Shown piece by piece: positions 1 to 5,198 of a DNA stretch of 6,892 nucleotides. The stretch is taken from NCBI GenBank assembly GCA_016844565.1, contig JAENJB010000068.1:1-6892 (forward strand), written 5' to 3'. This stretch comes from Dehalococcoidia bacterium (GTDB lineage Bacteria > Chloroflexota > Dehalococcoidia > JAENJB01). The first letter of the stretch is position 1; every line of letters begins with the position of its first letter. Under the pieces are notes generated by a model. That model was not told the origin of the DNA, made no database searches, and saw only the letters and a program-made list of their open reading frames with translations. The position numbers were made by a program, and so were the translations under genes.

Positions 1-813
1 GTTCATCTTGAAACTGTGCTTCATCAAGCTCTTGATGCTGAGCCCCTCCCAGACCCCCTCCTCCATCTGGTTGCGCTGGTTGTTCCTCACCGGCAGGTTG
101 CCTATGCCCTGGTGGGCGTCCACCAGCATAGCGGTGCCGTAGCGGCTGAGTAGCTGGAGGGTCTTCCGCTGCGTGCATCTGAGGTGGGCCGCTTGCCTGA
201 GATCGAGCAACTGTCGCGGATGGGCTACCTCTATGGAACCGGTCGCCTGGGCCACAATGGCTTTTAAGTTCTTCGAGCCCATCACCGCCCCCATGCCGGT
301 GCGTCCGGCGGAGTTCTTGTGGCCGTGACGCACGCAGGCGAAGCGCACCTGAGGGTCTTTCAGTTCCTGCCGGAGGAGTTCCTGCGTCTCGATGGCATCG
401 CGTCCCCAGAGGTGGGAGGCGTCCCTGAACTCCACCCGGCCATCGTGGACCCACAGATAGGTAGGCACGGAAGCTTTCCCTTCGATCACCAGGTGGTCGA
501 AGCCAGCGGACCGCAAGGCCGCACCCCAGAAGCCACCCACGTTGCTGTCGCCCAGAAAACCGCTCAGAGGTGAGCGCGCGGAGACATTGACCCGCGCCGC
601 GGAAGGTGCGGCGGTCCCCACCAGCATGCCGGCGCCGAATACGAGAACATTGTCCGGGCCGAGAGGGTCTGCTCCGCGGCGGAGACGGCTATAGAGGAGA
701 TACATATTGATGCCCCGCCCGCCCAAGTAGAGGCGGCGCACCTCCTCTGGTATGGAGGAGACGAAGACCGACCTGCCGGTCAGGTCAACATAGGCGATCT
801 GTCGAGGCCCGAT
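1..813 (-). CDS. Aldehyde:ferredoxin oxidoreductase (AOR family), N-terminal part; possible pseudogene
   Basis: The frame is open for 271 codons and runs off the left edge, so the C-terminal cysteine-rich part is not visible. The family holds a tungsto- or molybdopterin and a 4Fe-4S cluster and oxidises aldehydes to acids with ferredoxin, in the cytoplasm. Visible family motifs are IAYVDLTG (6-13), YLGGRGIN (29-36), DPLGPDN (49-55), SPLSGF (82-87), NVGGFWGAALRSAG (92-105) and AGRTGMGAVMGSKNLKAI (169-186). Two oddities appear. Alignment and a strong Shine-Dalgarno sequence point to the codon at 813-811 as the start, but it reads ATC, and the frame upstream to a stop at 901-903 holds no ATG, GTG or TTG. 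Also, after DPQV (153-156) about 13 residues normally carrying a GPAGE motif are missing. The first in-frame ordinary starts, GTG (codon 25) or ATG (codon 37), would remove the conserved N-terminus. The family call is firm; whether the gene is functional is uncertain. Confidence 0.85.
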   Translation of the reverse strand, partial: MGPRQIAYVDLTGRSVFVSSIPEEVRRLYLGGRGINMYLLYSRLRRGADPLGPDNVLVFGAGMLVGTAAPSAARVNVSARSPLSGFLGDSNVGGFWGAALRSAGFDHLVIEGKASVPTYLWVHDGRVEFRDASHLWGRDAIETQELLRQELKDPQVRFACVRHGHKNSAGRTGMGAVMGSKNLKAIVAQATGSIEVAHPRQLLDLRQAAHLRCTQRKTLQLLSRYGTAMLVDAHQGIGNLPVRNNQRNQMEEGVWEGLSIKSLMKHSFKMN

Positions 814-819
814 GGAAGC

Positions 820-825
820 TCCTCC
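820..825 (-). promoter_or_regulatory. Shine-Dalgarno site of the AOR gene
   Basis: GGAGGA reads toward the AOR gene and ends six bases before the ATC codon at 813-811. This spacing is ideal, so it marks 813 as the ancestral start even though the codon is not a normal initiator. Confidence 0.6.
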
Positions 826-837
826 GCACAGAGACGA

Positions 838-955
838 GTAGGGTGGGTTAAGCGCACAGGGGCGGACTGACCGGATGCGCGGGTGCGCTAACCCACCACG
901 TCACCCATGGACAATGCGGTGGGTTCGTCCGCTTCGCGGCCTTAACCCACCCTAC
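838..955. repeat. Composite inverted-repeat element bounded by GTAGGGTGGGTTAAG
   Basis: A perfect 15-bp inverted repeat, GTAGGGTGGGTTAAG at 838-852 and its complement at 941-955, bounds about 118 bp. Inside are further copies of the same arm: 842-856 pairs with 884-897 (GGTGGGTT/AACCCACC with AGCGCA/TGCGCT), and 918-925 pairs with 944-951. It therefore looks like two hairpin units placed together. It carries no open gene and lies directly upstream of the AOR gene, where a promoter would be expected. This kind of non-coding repeat is common in bacterial genomes assembled from the environment; its function is not known to me. Confidence 0.75.
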
Positions 956-964
956 ATTGATTGC

Positions 965-984
965 GGGCACGGCACGCCGTGCCC
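965..984. repeat. Short palindromic hairpin GGGCACGGC/GCCGTGCCC
   Basis: Nine-base arms GGGCACGGC (965-973) and GCCGTGCCC (976-984) are separated by two bases and form a strong hairpin 22 bp after the stop codon of the DUF4350-like gene. It has no following T-run on the minus strand, so it is not a standard intrinsic terminator, though it may protect the 3' end of the message. Similar GGGCACGGC...GCCGTGCCCCTAC units are dispersed repeats in many bacterial genomes. Confidence 0.6.
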
Positions 985-1006
985 CTACGAGTATGCAGCC
1001 AAGCGG

Positions 1007-1906
1007 CTAGGAGGCGGTGTTGTTCTTGGCCTTCTCGTCCCCGTCCCCGGGCGGCGTGAGGGCGCGCCCTTCGGCGAGCCAGTCGGCGATGTTGGATATC
1101 AGGCGGTTATTGTCCGCCAGGCTGCTGTAAGGCTCGCTCAGGAAGGTCAGGTCATGGAGGGCAAGCACCTTGTCCCCCTCGGCAAGGGCGAGCGGGCTGA
1201 GCCGGCTGGCTGGGGTCTCAAGCGTGGTGCGGGTGTTTTCATCGCCGAAGACAATTCCGCGGTCGTTGGAGCTGACGGAGCCGGCGGTGAAAAGGACGAT
1301 CCTTTTCAGGTCGGCGGTTATCTTGTTGCTCTTGAAGTCGGTGAAGAAGACATCGCGATAGTTGTTCTCGTTCTCCTTCAGGTTGAAAAGGTAGCCACTG
1401 TCAAAAACAAGGCCGTAGAGGACCGCGACGCGGTTTATCTGGCTTTCGCGGGAGGGGTCGCCGATGAGCAGCAGCCTTCCGCCATTCTTCACGAAGTCCT
1501 TTATGGCAGTGAGGTCCTCATCCACGTAAGTTTTCTTGGGAGCGATGATGACCATGGCACTGGCATCCTTGAGCTTGTCCTTGAGCTTGATTTCCTTATT
1601 GTCCGGGTCACGTTTTTCCTTCTCAAAGTACTCGATGCTGAGGCCCCTGGTGGCCAGGCGGAGGGTCAGGAGGTTCGCCTCGGGCGGGGTGAAGTTGTTG
1701 TCATAACTCAGGTCGATAATGGCGCGCCCCTCGGTCTTCTTGGGCGTATCGGTGAACCCTCCGGGAGCCAATCCTCGAATCTCTATCGCTTCATAGGCGA
1801 AGGGCTCGATTCCGGGGGCGCGGTACACTCCCCGATAGTAGGCGGCGGAGGTCACCACGGCGGCCAGTACAAACGCCGCCAGTCCAAGCCACAGCTTGCT
1901 TCTCAT
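1007..1906 (-). CDS. Membrane-anchored DUF4350-like protein
   Basis: A 299-residue protein with one N-terminal hydrophobic segment (about residues 5-23) that anchors or exports it; the rest is soluble and probably outside the membrane. The core looks like the amidotransferase-like fold of DUF4350 proteins: IIDLSYDNNFTPPE (63-76), a strand SAMVIIAPKK (116-125), then DFVKNGGRLLLIGDPS (137-152), and near the end NRLISNIADWL (267-277), which resembles the usual family ending. No catalytic triad is obvious, so it may bind rather than cut. The ATG lies inside the end of the upstream protease gene (ATGA overlap), with AGAGG seven bases before it, so the two are translated together. The C-terminal 20 residues are polar and look disordered. 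The family call comes from motif resemblance, and the function is unknown; an envelope role beside SppA is inference. Confidence 0.7.
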   Translation of the reverse strand: MRSKLWLGLAAFVLAAVVTSAAYYRGVYRAPGIEPFAYEAIEIRGLAPGGFTDTPKKTEGRAIIDLSYDNNFTPPEANLLTLRLATRGLSIEYFEKEKRDPDNKEIKLKDKLKDASAMVIIAPKKTYVDEDLTAIKDFVKNGGRLLLIGDPSRESQINRVAVLYGLVFDSGYLFNLKENENNYRDVFFTDFKSNKITADLKRIVLFTAGSVSSNDRGIVFGDENTRTTLETPASRLSPLALAEGDKVLALHDLTFLSEPYSSLADNNRLISNIADWLAEGRALTPPGDGDEKAKNNTAS

Positions 1907-2784
1907 CTCAGGGCCTCTCTGGAGTCAGGATAGAGATAATAGAATCGCGGCGCCGGGTCCCGCGCCGGCGCTCCCCTGTCCTCTACGGGAGGCGCGTCAC
2001 CTTTGAAGAAGAAAAAAGGCAAACTGAGCGAGATGTCCAGTTTCTCGGCAACGTCCACCACGCTGTAGTTCGCCACCCGAGCCAGCTTCGCCGCCCCGGC
2101 TATGGCATCATCGGTGCTCCCGATCTTGTCCGCCAGGCCGAGCTTCACGCCTTCGAGCCCCAGATATATCTTTCCCTGAGAGACGTCCTCTTTGGTCATC
2201 TTCAGCCGGTCTCCCCGCTCCTTCATCACCTCTCCTACGAAGCCCTCCTTCACCATTTCGAGCATCTTGGCCGCGTCTCGCAGCGCCAAGCCGCTCAACT
2301 TGTAAGGCCCCGTCGGCAGTACGTCATCGGTGAGTTCGTCCTGTTCCTGCAGGCTCATCCACACCCCTATGTTGCCAATCATGGAGGTGGGCTTGACATA
2401 GATGGAGTCTGCAGCCACTCCAATCAAATATCCGCCGCTGAGGGCCATGGTGTCCACTGTGGTTACCACCGGCTTGACCCGCCTCAAGTCAGTCAGCGCC
2501 AGGTAAATCTCCTCCAGCAGAACGGCGGAGCCGCCGGGGCTGTCTATCTGGAGCACCACCGCCCTGATGTCCCTCGAATCCCTGGAGTACTTCATCATGC
2601 GAACGATGTCCTGGGTCTGCTCAATGGAAGATATGGCTACCGGTATCTTGATCAGTCCTACAGCCGGCCGTCCCGCGGCTCCCACGATGAAAAGCACACC
2701 GACTACGGCACCGAGCACCAGCCAGAAAGCCAGAGAGCGGACCCCCCGCACCACTATTACCTTGGCTCTATCAAATGTATGCAC
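1903..2784 (-). CDS. sppA: Signal peptide peptidase SppA-like membrane serine protease (family S49)
   Basis: SppA proteases digest leftover signal peptides and other membrane-embedded peptides with a Ser-Lys dyad. The open frame is 296 codons from a GTG at 2793, and numbering here follows that frame. One transmembrane segment lies at about 20-40. The S49 core follows: VVLQIDSPGGSA (79-90), TMALSGGYLIGVAADSIYVKPTSMIGNIGVW (115-145) with the likely nucleophile S119, and GPYKLSGLALRDAA (162-175) with K165 in the place of the general-base lysine of Bacillus SppA. EGFVGEVMKERG (183-194), GKIYLGLEGVKLGLAD (207-222) and a proline-rich tail ending FYYLYPD complete it. Length fits the short single-domain form. 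The GTG at 2793 is unlikely to be the start because AAGGGG touches it; the GTG at codon 4 (2784) sits eight bases after that site and is preferred. The gene overlaps the following DUF4350-like gene by ATGA and has its own promoter. Confidence 0.88.
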   Translation of the reverse strand: MHTFDRAKVIVVRGVRSLAFWLVLGAVVGVLFIVGAAGRPAVGLIKIPVAISSIEQTQDIVRMMKYSRDSRDIRAVVLQIDSPGGSAVLLEEIYLALTDLRRVKPVVTTVDTMALSGGYLIGVAADSIYVKPTSMIGNIGVWMSLQEQDELTDDVLPTGPYKLSGLALRDAAKMLEMVKEGFVGEVMKERGDRLKMTKEDVSQGKIYLGLEGVKLGLADKIGSTDDAIAGAAKLARVANYSVVDVAEKLDISLSLPFFFFKGDAPPVEDRGAPARDPAPRFYYLYPDSREALR

Positions 2785-2822
2785 TGCTTCCACCCCTTGT
2801 CAATAATGAGAATCCTGGAACG

Positions 2823-2851
2823 ATTCTAGCACAATAAGGCTTTCCAGCCAA
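2823..2851 (-). promoter_or_regulatory. Predicted sigma-70-type promoter of sppA operon
   Basis: Reading leftward, TTGGCT (2851-2846) and TAGAAT (2828-2823) are separated by exactly 17 bases, four and five matches to the consensus boxes. Transcription would start near 2816, giving a leader of about 30 bases before the sppA start. The same TAGAAT box with 17-base spacing appears in front of glnA. Confidence 0.5.
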
Positions 2852-2882
2852 AAAGAGCCCGTTTCTGTCATCACTCAGCTCT
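2850..2882 (-). terminator. Weak intrinsic terminator candidate after the tautomerase gene
   Basis: Reading leftward, AGAGC (2882-2878) can pair with GCTCT (2858-2854), followed by five T residues. The stem is only five base pairs with a 19-base loop, so it is weak. Its left arm lies in the final codons of the tautomerase gene and its T-run overlaps the -35 box of the sppA promoter. Confidence 0.3.
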
Positions 2883-3063
2883 TCTTCGACGCGGGGACTC
2901 CCGCCTCGCCCCAGTTGGTCTTCGGTATCTCTTGAAGCACCACGGTGACCGCTTCCCTGGGACAGTGAAGCACCTCCACTATGGTATCGGTTACTCTCCG
3001 TATCAGCTCCCCCCTCATCTCCTCCGTTCTTCCCGCAAACAGGGTGATTTGAGCCAGTGGCAT
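2875..3063 (-). CDS. 4-oxalocrotonate tautomerase-family small enzyme
   Basis: A complete 62-residue protein of the usual length for the short tautomerase family, which forms hexamers and uses the N-terminal proline, exposed after removal of Met, as catalytic base. Here the start is MPLAQITLFAGRTEE. Counting from the proline, Pro1 and Arg11 are kept. Thr stands at position 39, where 4-oxalocrotonate tautomerase has an essential arginine, and Trp stands at 50 in place of the active-site phenylalanine. The substrate is therefore probably not 4-oxalocrotonate; no aromatic-degradation genes are nearby. The start is well supported: AAAGGAGG lies six bases before the ATG. An overlapping longer frame on the same strand is a shadow. 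The gene stands alone between a repeat and the sppA promoter, and its physiological role is unknown. Confidence 0.85.
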   Translation of the reverse strand: MPLAQITLFAGRTEEMRGELIRRVTDTIVEVLHCPREAVTVVLQEIPKTNWGEAGVPASKKS

Positions 3064-3111
3064 ACCTCTCCTCCTTTGAATCCCGCGCTACTCCCTTCCT
3101 CGGCCCGCGTT

Positions 3112-3236
3112 TGTCATTCCGAGCCACACCCCCTGTCATTCCGAGCCTGTCGAGGAATCTCCACTGCCTGTCACCTGTACCCTAGACTCATGGGCACCGG
3201 ATCAGAGTAGACCCCTCGACGTCGCTCGGGGTGACA
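3112..3236. repeat. Palindromic interspersed repeat, TGTCATTCCGAGC type
   Basis: The left end TGTCATTCCGAGC occurs twice, at 3112-3124 and 3134-3146. The right end GCTCGGGGTGACA (3224-3236) is its complement with two C/T changes. Between them are GTCGAGGAATC (3149-3159) and CCTCGACGTCGCTCGGGG. The element fills most of the 230-bp gap between nadE and the tautomerase gene and has no gene of its own. No promoter for the tautomerase gene was recognised in the gap. Confidence 0.65.
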
Positions 3237-3293
3237 AGGTGGCGGAATGCGTGCCAAGCGTCTTGGTCATAATGTTACGTGCGCGCACCCCCC

Positions 3294-5045
3294 TTACTTC
3301 CTTGTTTCAGCGCCCAGAAAGCGATTGGTAATCGGCAGGCGGCGGTCCCGCCCGAAGGCCCGCGGGGTGATCTTGAGGCCGGGGGGTGCCTGTCTGCGCT
3401 TGTACTCGCTCTTGTCCACCAGTGTGATAACCCTCTTGACCGTCTCCTCGGGGAATCCCATGCCCACAATCTGCGACAGGGACTTATCCTCTTCCACATA
3501 GGCCTTGAGGATGGGATCGAGCACAGGGTAGGGAGGCAGATTATCCACATCGCGCTGATTGGGCTTCAGCTCGGCGGTTGGCTCCTTAACAATGATACTC
3601 CGGGGAATAACGGGCTTGCCGTCTCTTTGATTGCGATACTCTGCCAGCTCGTAGACCAGTGTCTTGGGAACGTCTTTCACCACCGCAAACCCGCCGGCCA
3701 TATCCCCATACAGAGTAGCGTAGCCCGTGGCCATTTCGCTCTTGTTACCCGTGGTGAGCACCAGCCAGCCGAACTTGTTGGACAGGGCCATCAGCAGGTT
3801 GCCCCGGATGCGGGCCTGGATATTCTCCTCCGTAGTATCGGGGGCCACCCCCTGGAAGACGGGTCCCAGGGTACTGAGATAGCTCTTGAAGATGTCCTCC
3901 ATGGGAATGGTTATCAGCTCCATTCCCAGATTCTGGGCCAGCGCCTGCGCGTCAACCTTGCTGGCTTCCGACGTATACCGCGACGGCATAGAGACGCCCA
4001 CCACCTGAGATGGACCAAGGGCGTCAACGGCGATAACAGCCACCATAGCCGAGTCAATCCCACCCGAAAGGCCGATCAGCACCTTGCGGAAGCCGTTCTT
4101 CCGGACATAGTCCCTGGTGCCCATTACCAGAGCGCCGTAGACCTCGGCGGCGCCCTCGAGCAAGGCAGGTTTGGTCAGGGACAGCGGAGTCCCGACGCGT
4201 CGGGACTCCGGGACGGGTCTGAGGCTGATGCGCGGGACCTTATCCCGCCGGCTCTCAGCCTGCCGTATCTCCTGGCGTCGCCTCGGGTCGTGCAGGCGGT
4301 AGCGGAACACGGAATCGACGTCCAGGTCGGCCACCACCAGATCTTCTTCGAACTGCTTGCCGCGAGCCACCAGCTCGCCCTTCTCGTTGAAAATGACGCT
4401 GGCGCCATCGAACACCAGCTCATCCTGGCCACCCACCATGTTGGTATAAGTGACGATCATCACCTGGTCGACAGCGCGGGTGGCCAGCATCTTCTCCCGG
4501 AAATCGCGCTTGCCCATATAGTAAGGGGAGGCGTTGATGTTGACGACCACCTCGGCGCCGGCCTGGGCCTGGAGCAAGGTCGGGCCCGAAGGGTGCCAGA
4601 TGTCCTCGCAGATATTGACGCCCAGGGTCATGCCGTCGCGCAGGAAAACGGGCGCCTCGCTGCCCACCTGGAAGTAGCGGTTCTCGTCGAAGACTCCGTA
4701 GTTGGGCAGATAGCTCTTCCGGTAGACGCCGCTGAGCTCGCCGTGGTGCAGGACGGCAGCGGCGTTGTAGATATCGCCGTCTGAGTCCACGAAGCCAACC
4801 ACCGCTGTCAGCCCCGCGGTGGCGGGAAGAAGCTCCGCGAGCTTGCGCTGGTTCTCAGCTACGAACTGAGGCTTCAGGAGGAGGTCTTCAGGAGGATAGC
4901 CGGTGAGGGCCAACTCGGGGAAGGCGACCAACTCAACACCCTGCTCGCGCGCCCTCTGGATGTACTCCAGCACTTTGCGGGCGTTGCCCTCGATGTCGCC
5001 TACGGTGCAGTTGATCTGGGCCAGGCCAACCCGCAGATAGCGCAT
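3294..5045 (-). CDS. nadE: Glutamine-dependent NAD+ synthetase
   Basis: This catalyses the last step of NAD+ biosynthesis in the cytoplasm: nicotinate adenine dinucleotide, ATP and glutamine give NAD+, AMP, PPi and glutamate. The 583-residue protein has both expected domains. An N-terminal nitrilase-like glutaminase (about 2-270) has its triad visible: E44 in FPELALTGYPPEDL, K110 in RKSYLPNYGVFDENRYF and C146 in GVNICEDIWHP. A C-terminal synthetase (about 290-575) has the P-loop-like GLSGGIDSA (325-333), SMPSRYTS and TTGNKSEMATGYATLYGDMAGGFA (431-454). The ATG at 5045 is preferred because GAGGGG lies five bases before it; a GTG just upstream at 5048 is too close to that site. A 26-bp palindrome lies in frame in the inter-domain linker (residues 279-287). 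The gene follows glnA, source of its nitrogen donor, after a 150-bp gap; no separate promoter was recognised. Confidence 0.96.
   Translation of the reverse strand: MRYLRVGLAQINCTVGDIEGNARKVLEYIQRAREQGVELVAFPELALTGYPPEDLLLKPQFVAENQRKLAELLPATAGLTAVVGFVDSDGDIYNAAAVLHHGELSGVYRKSYLPNYGVFDENRYFQVGSEAPVFLRDGMTLGVNICEDIWHPSGPTLLQAQAGAEVVVNINASPYYMGKRDFREKMLATRAVDQVMIVTYTNMVGGQDELVFDGASVIFNEKGELVARGKQFEEDLVVADLDVDSVFRYRLHDPRRRQEIRQAESRRDKVPRISLRPVPESRRVGTPLSLTKPALLEGAAEVYGALVMGTRDYVRKNGFRKVLIGLSGGIDSAMVAVIAVDALGPSQVVGVSMPSRYTSEASKVDAQALAQNLGMELITIPMEDIFKSYLSTLGPVFQGVAPDTTEENIQARIRGNLLMALSNKFGWLVLTTGNKSEMATGYATLYGDMAGGFAVVKDVPKTLVYELAEYRNQRDGKPVIPRSIIVKEPTAELKPNQRDVDNLPPYPVLDPILKAYVEEDKSLSQIVGMGFPEETVKRVITLVDKSEYKRRQAPPGLKITPRAFGRDRRLPITNRFLGAETRK
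4185..4210. repeat. Perfect 26-bp palindrome inside nadE
   Basis: Positions 4185-4197 are the exact reverse complement of 4198-4210. The arm contains GAGTCCCGA, identical to nine bases (5086-5094) of the repeat between nadE and glnA, so it appears to be a unit of the same family. In the nadE frame it encodes residues 279-287 (PESRRVGTP), between the glutaminase and synthetase domains, without breaking the frame. Confidence 0.8.
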
Positions 5046-5050
5046 CACTT

Positions 5051-5056
5051 CCCCTC
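5051..5056 (-). promoter_or_regulatory. Shine-Dalgarno site deciding the nadE start
   Basis: GAGGGG ends five bases before the ATG at 5045 but only two before the GTG at 5048, so it favours the ATG. Confidence 0.55.
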
Positions 5057-5077
5057 ACCTGGTTTTGTGTCCATCTC

Positions 5078-5174
5078 GTCACTGCGAGTCCCGATGCAAT
5101 CGGGACGTGGCAATCTCATCAGGGTCTTTCGGGATTGCTTCGTCGTCCGCCTTCGGCGGTCTCCTCGCAATGAC
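5078..5174. repeat. Palindromic interspersed repeat, GTCATTGCGAG type, between glnA and nadE
   Basis: The ends are GTCACTGCGAG (5078-5088) and CTCGCAATGAC (5164-5174), inverted with one mismatch. Inside are two strong hairpins: GTCCCGAT/ATCGGGAC (5088-5106, three-base loop) and CCGCC/GGCGG (5147-5159, loop TTC). GATTGCTTCG near 5133 is also typical of this repeat type. It occupies most of the 150-bp gap. It is palindromic in either orientation and lacks a T-run, so it may stabilise or attenuate a glnA-nadE message rather than end it; that is inference. Confidence 0.8.
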
Positions 5175-5198
5175 AGAAAGGCCCAGGCGTCGCTGCCC

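Noticed and set aside
319..573. 84-codon plus-strand frame
   Set aside because: It is antisense to the AOR frame, which carries clear family motifs.
965..984. Intrinsic terminator after the DUF4350-like gene
   Set aside because: The hairpin is strong, but no T-run follows on the minus strand, so it was listed only as a repeat.
875..1933. 352-codon plus-strand open frame
   Set aside because: It begins inside the repeat element and runs antisense to the DUF4350-like gene. It has no motif and is a shadow.
2771..3139. 122-codon minus-strand frame overlapping the tautomerase gene
   Set aside because: It starts inside a repeat, lacks a ribosome site and is out of frame with the well-marked tautomerase gene.
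3112..3236. CRISPR-like repeated TGTCATTCCGAGC
   Set aside because: Only two direct copies occur with a ten-base gap, and they belong to an inverted-repeat element. There are no spacers of regular length.
3279..4784. 501-codon plus-strand open frame opposite nadE
   Set aside because: It lies entirely antisense to a well-supported gene, and its translation shows no family motif. It follows from the codon bias of nadE.
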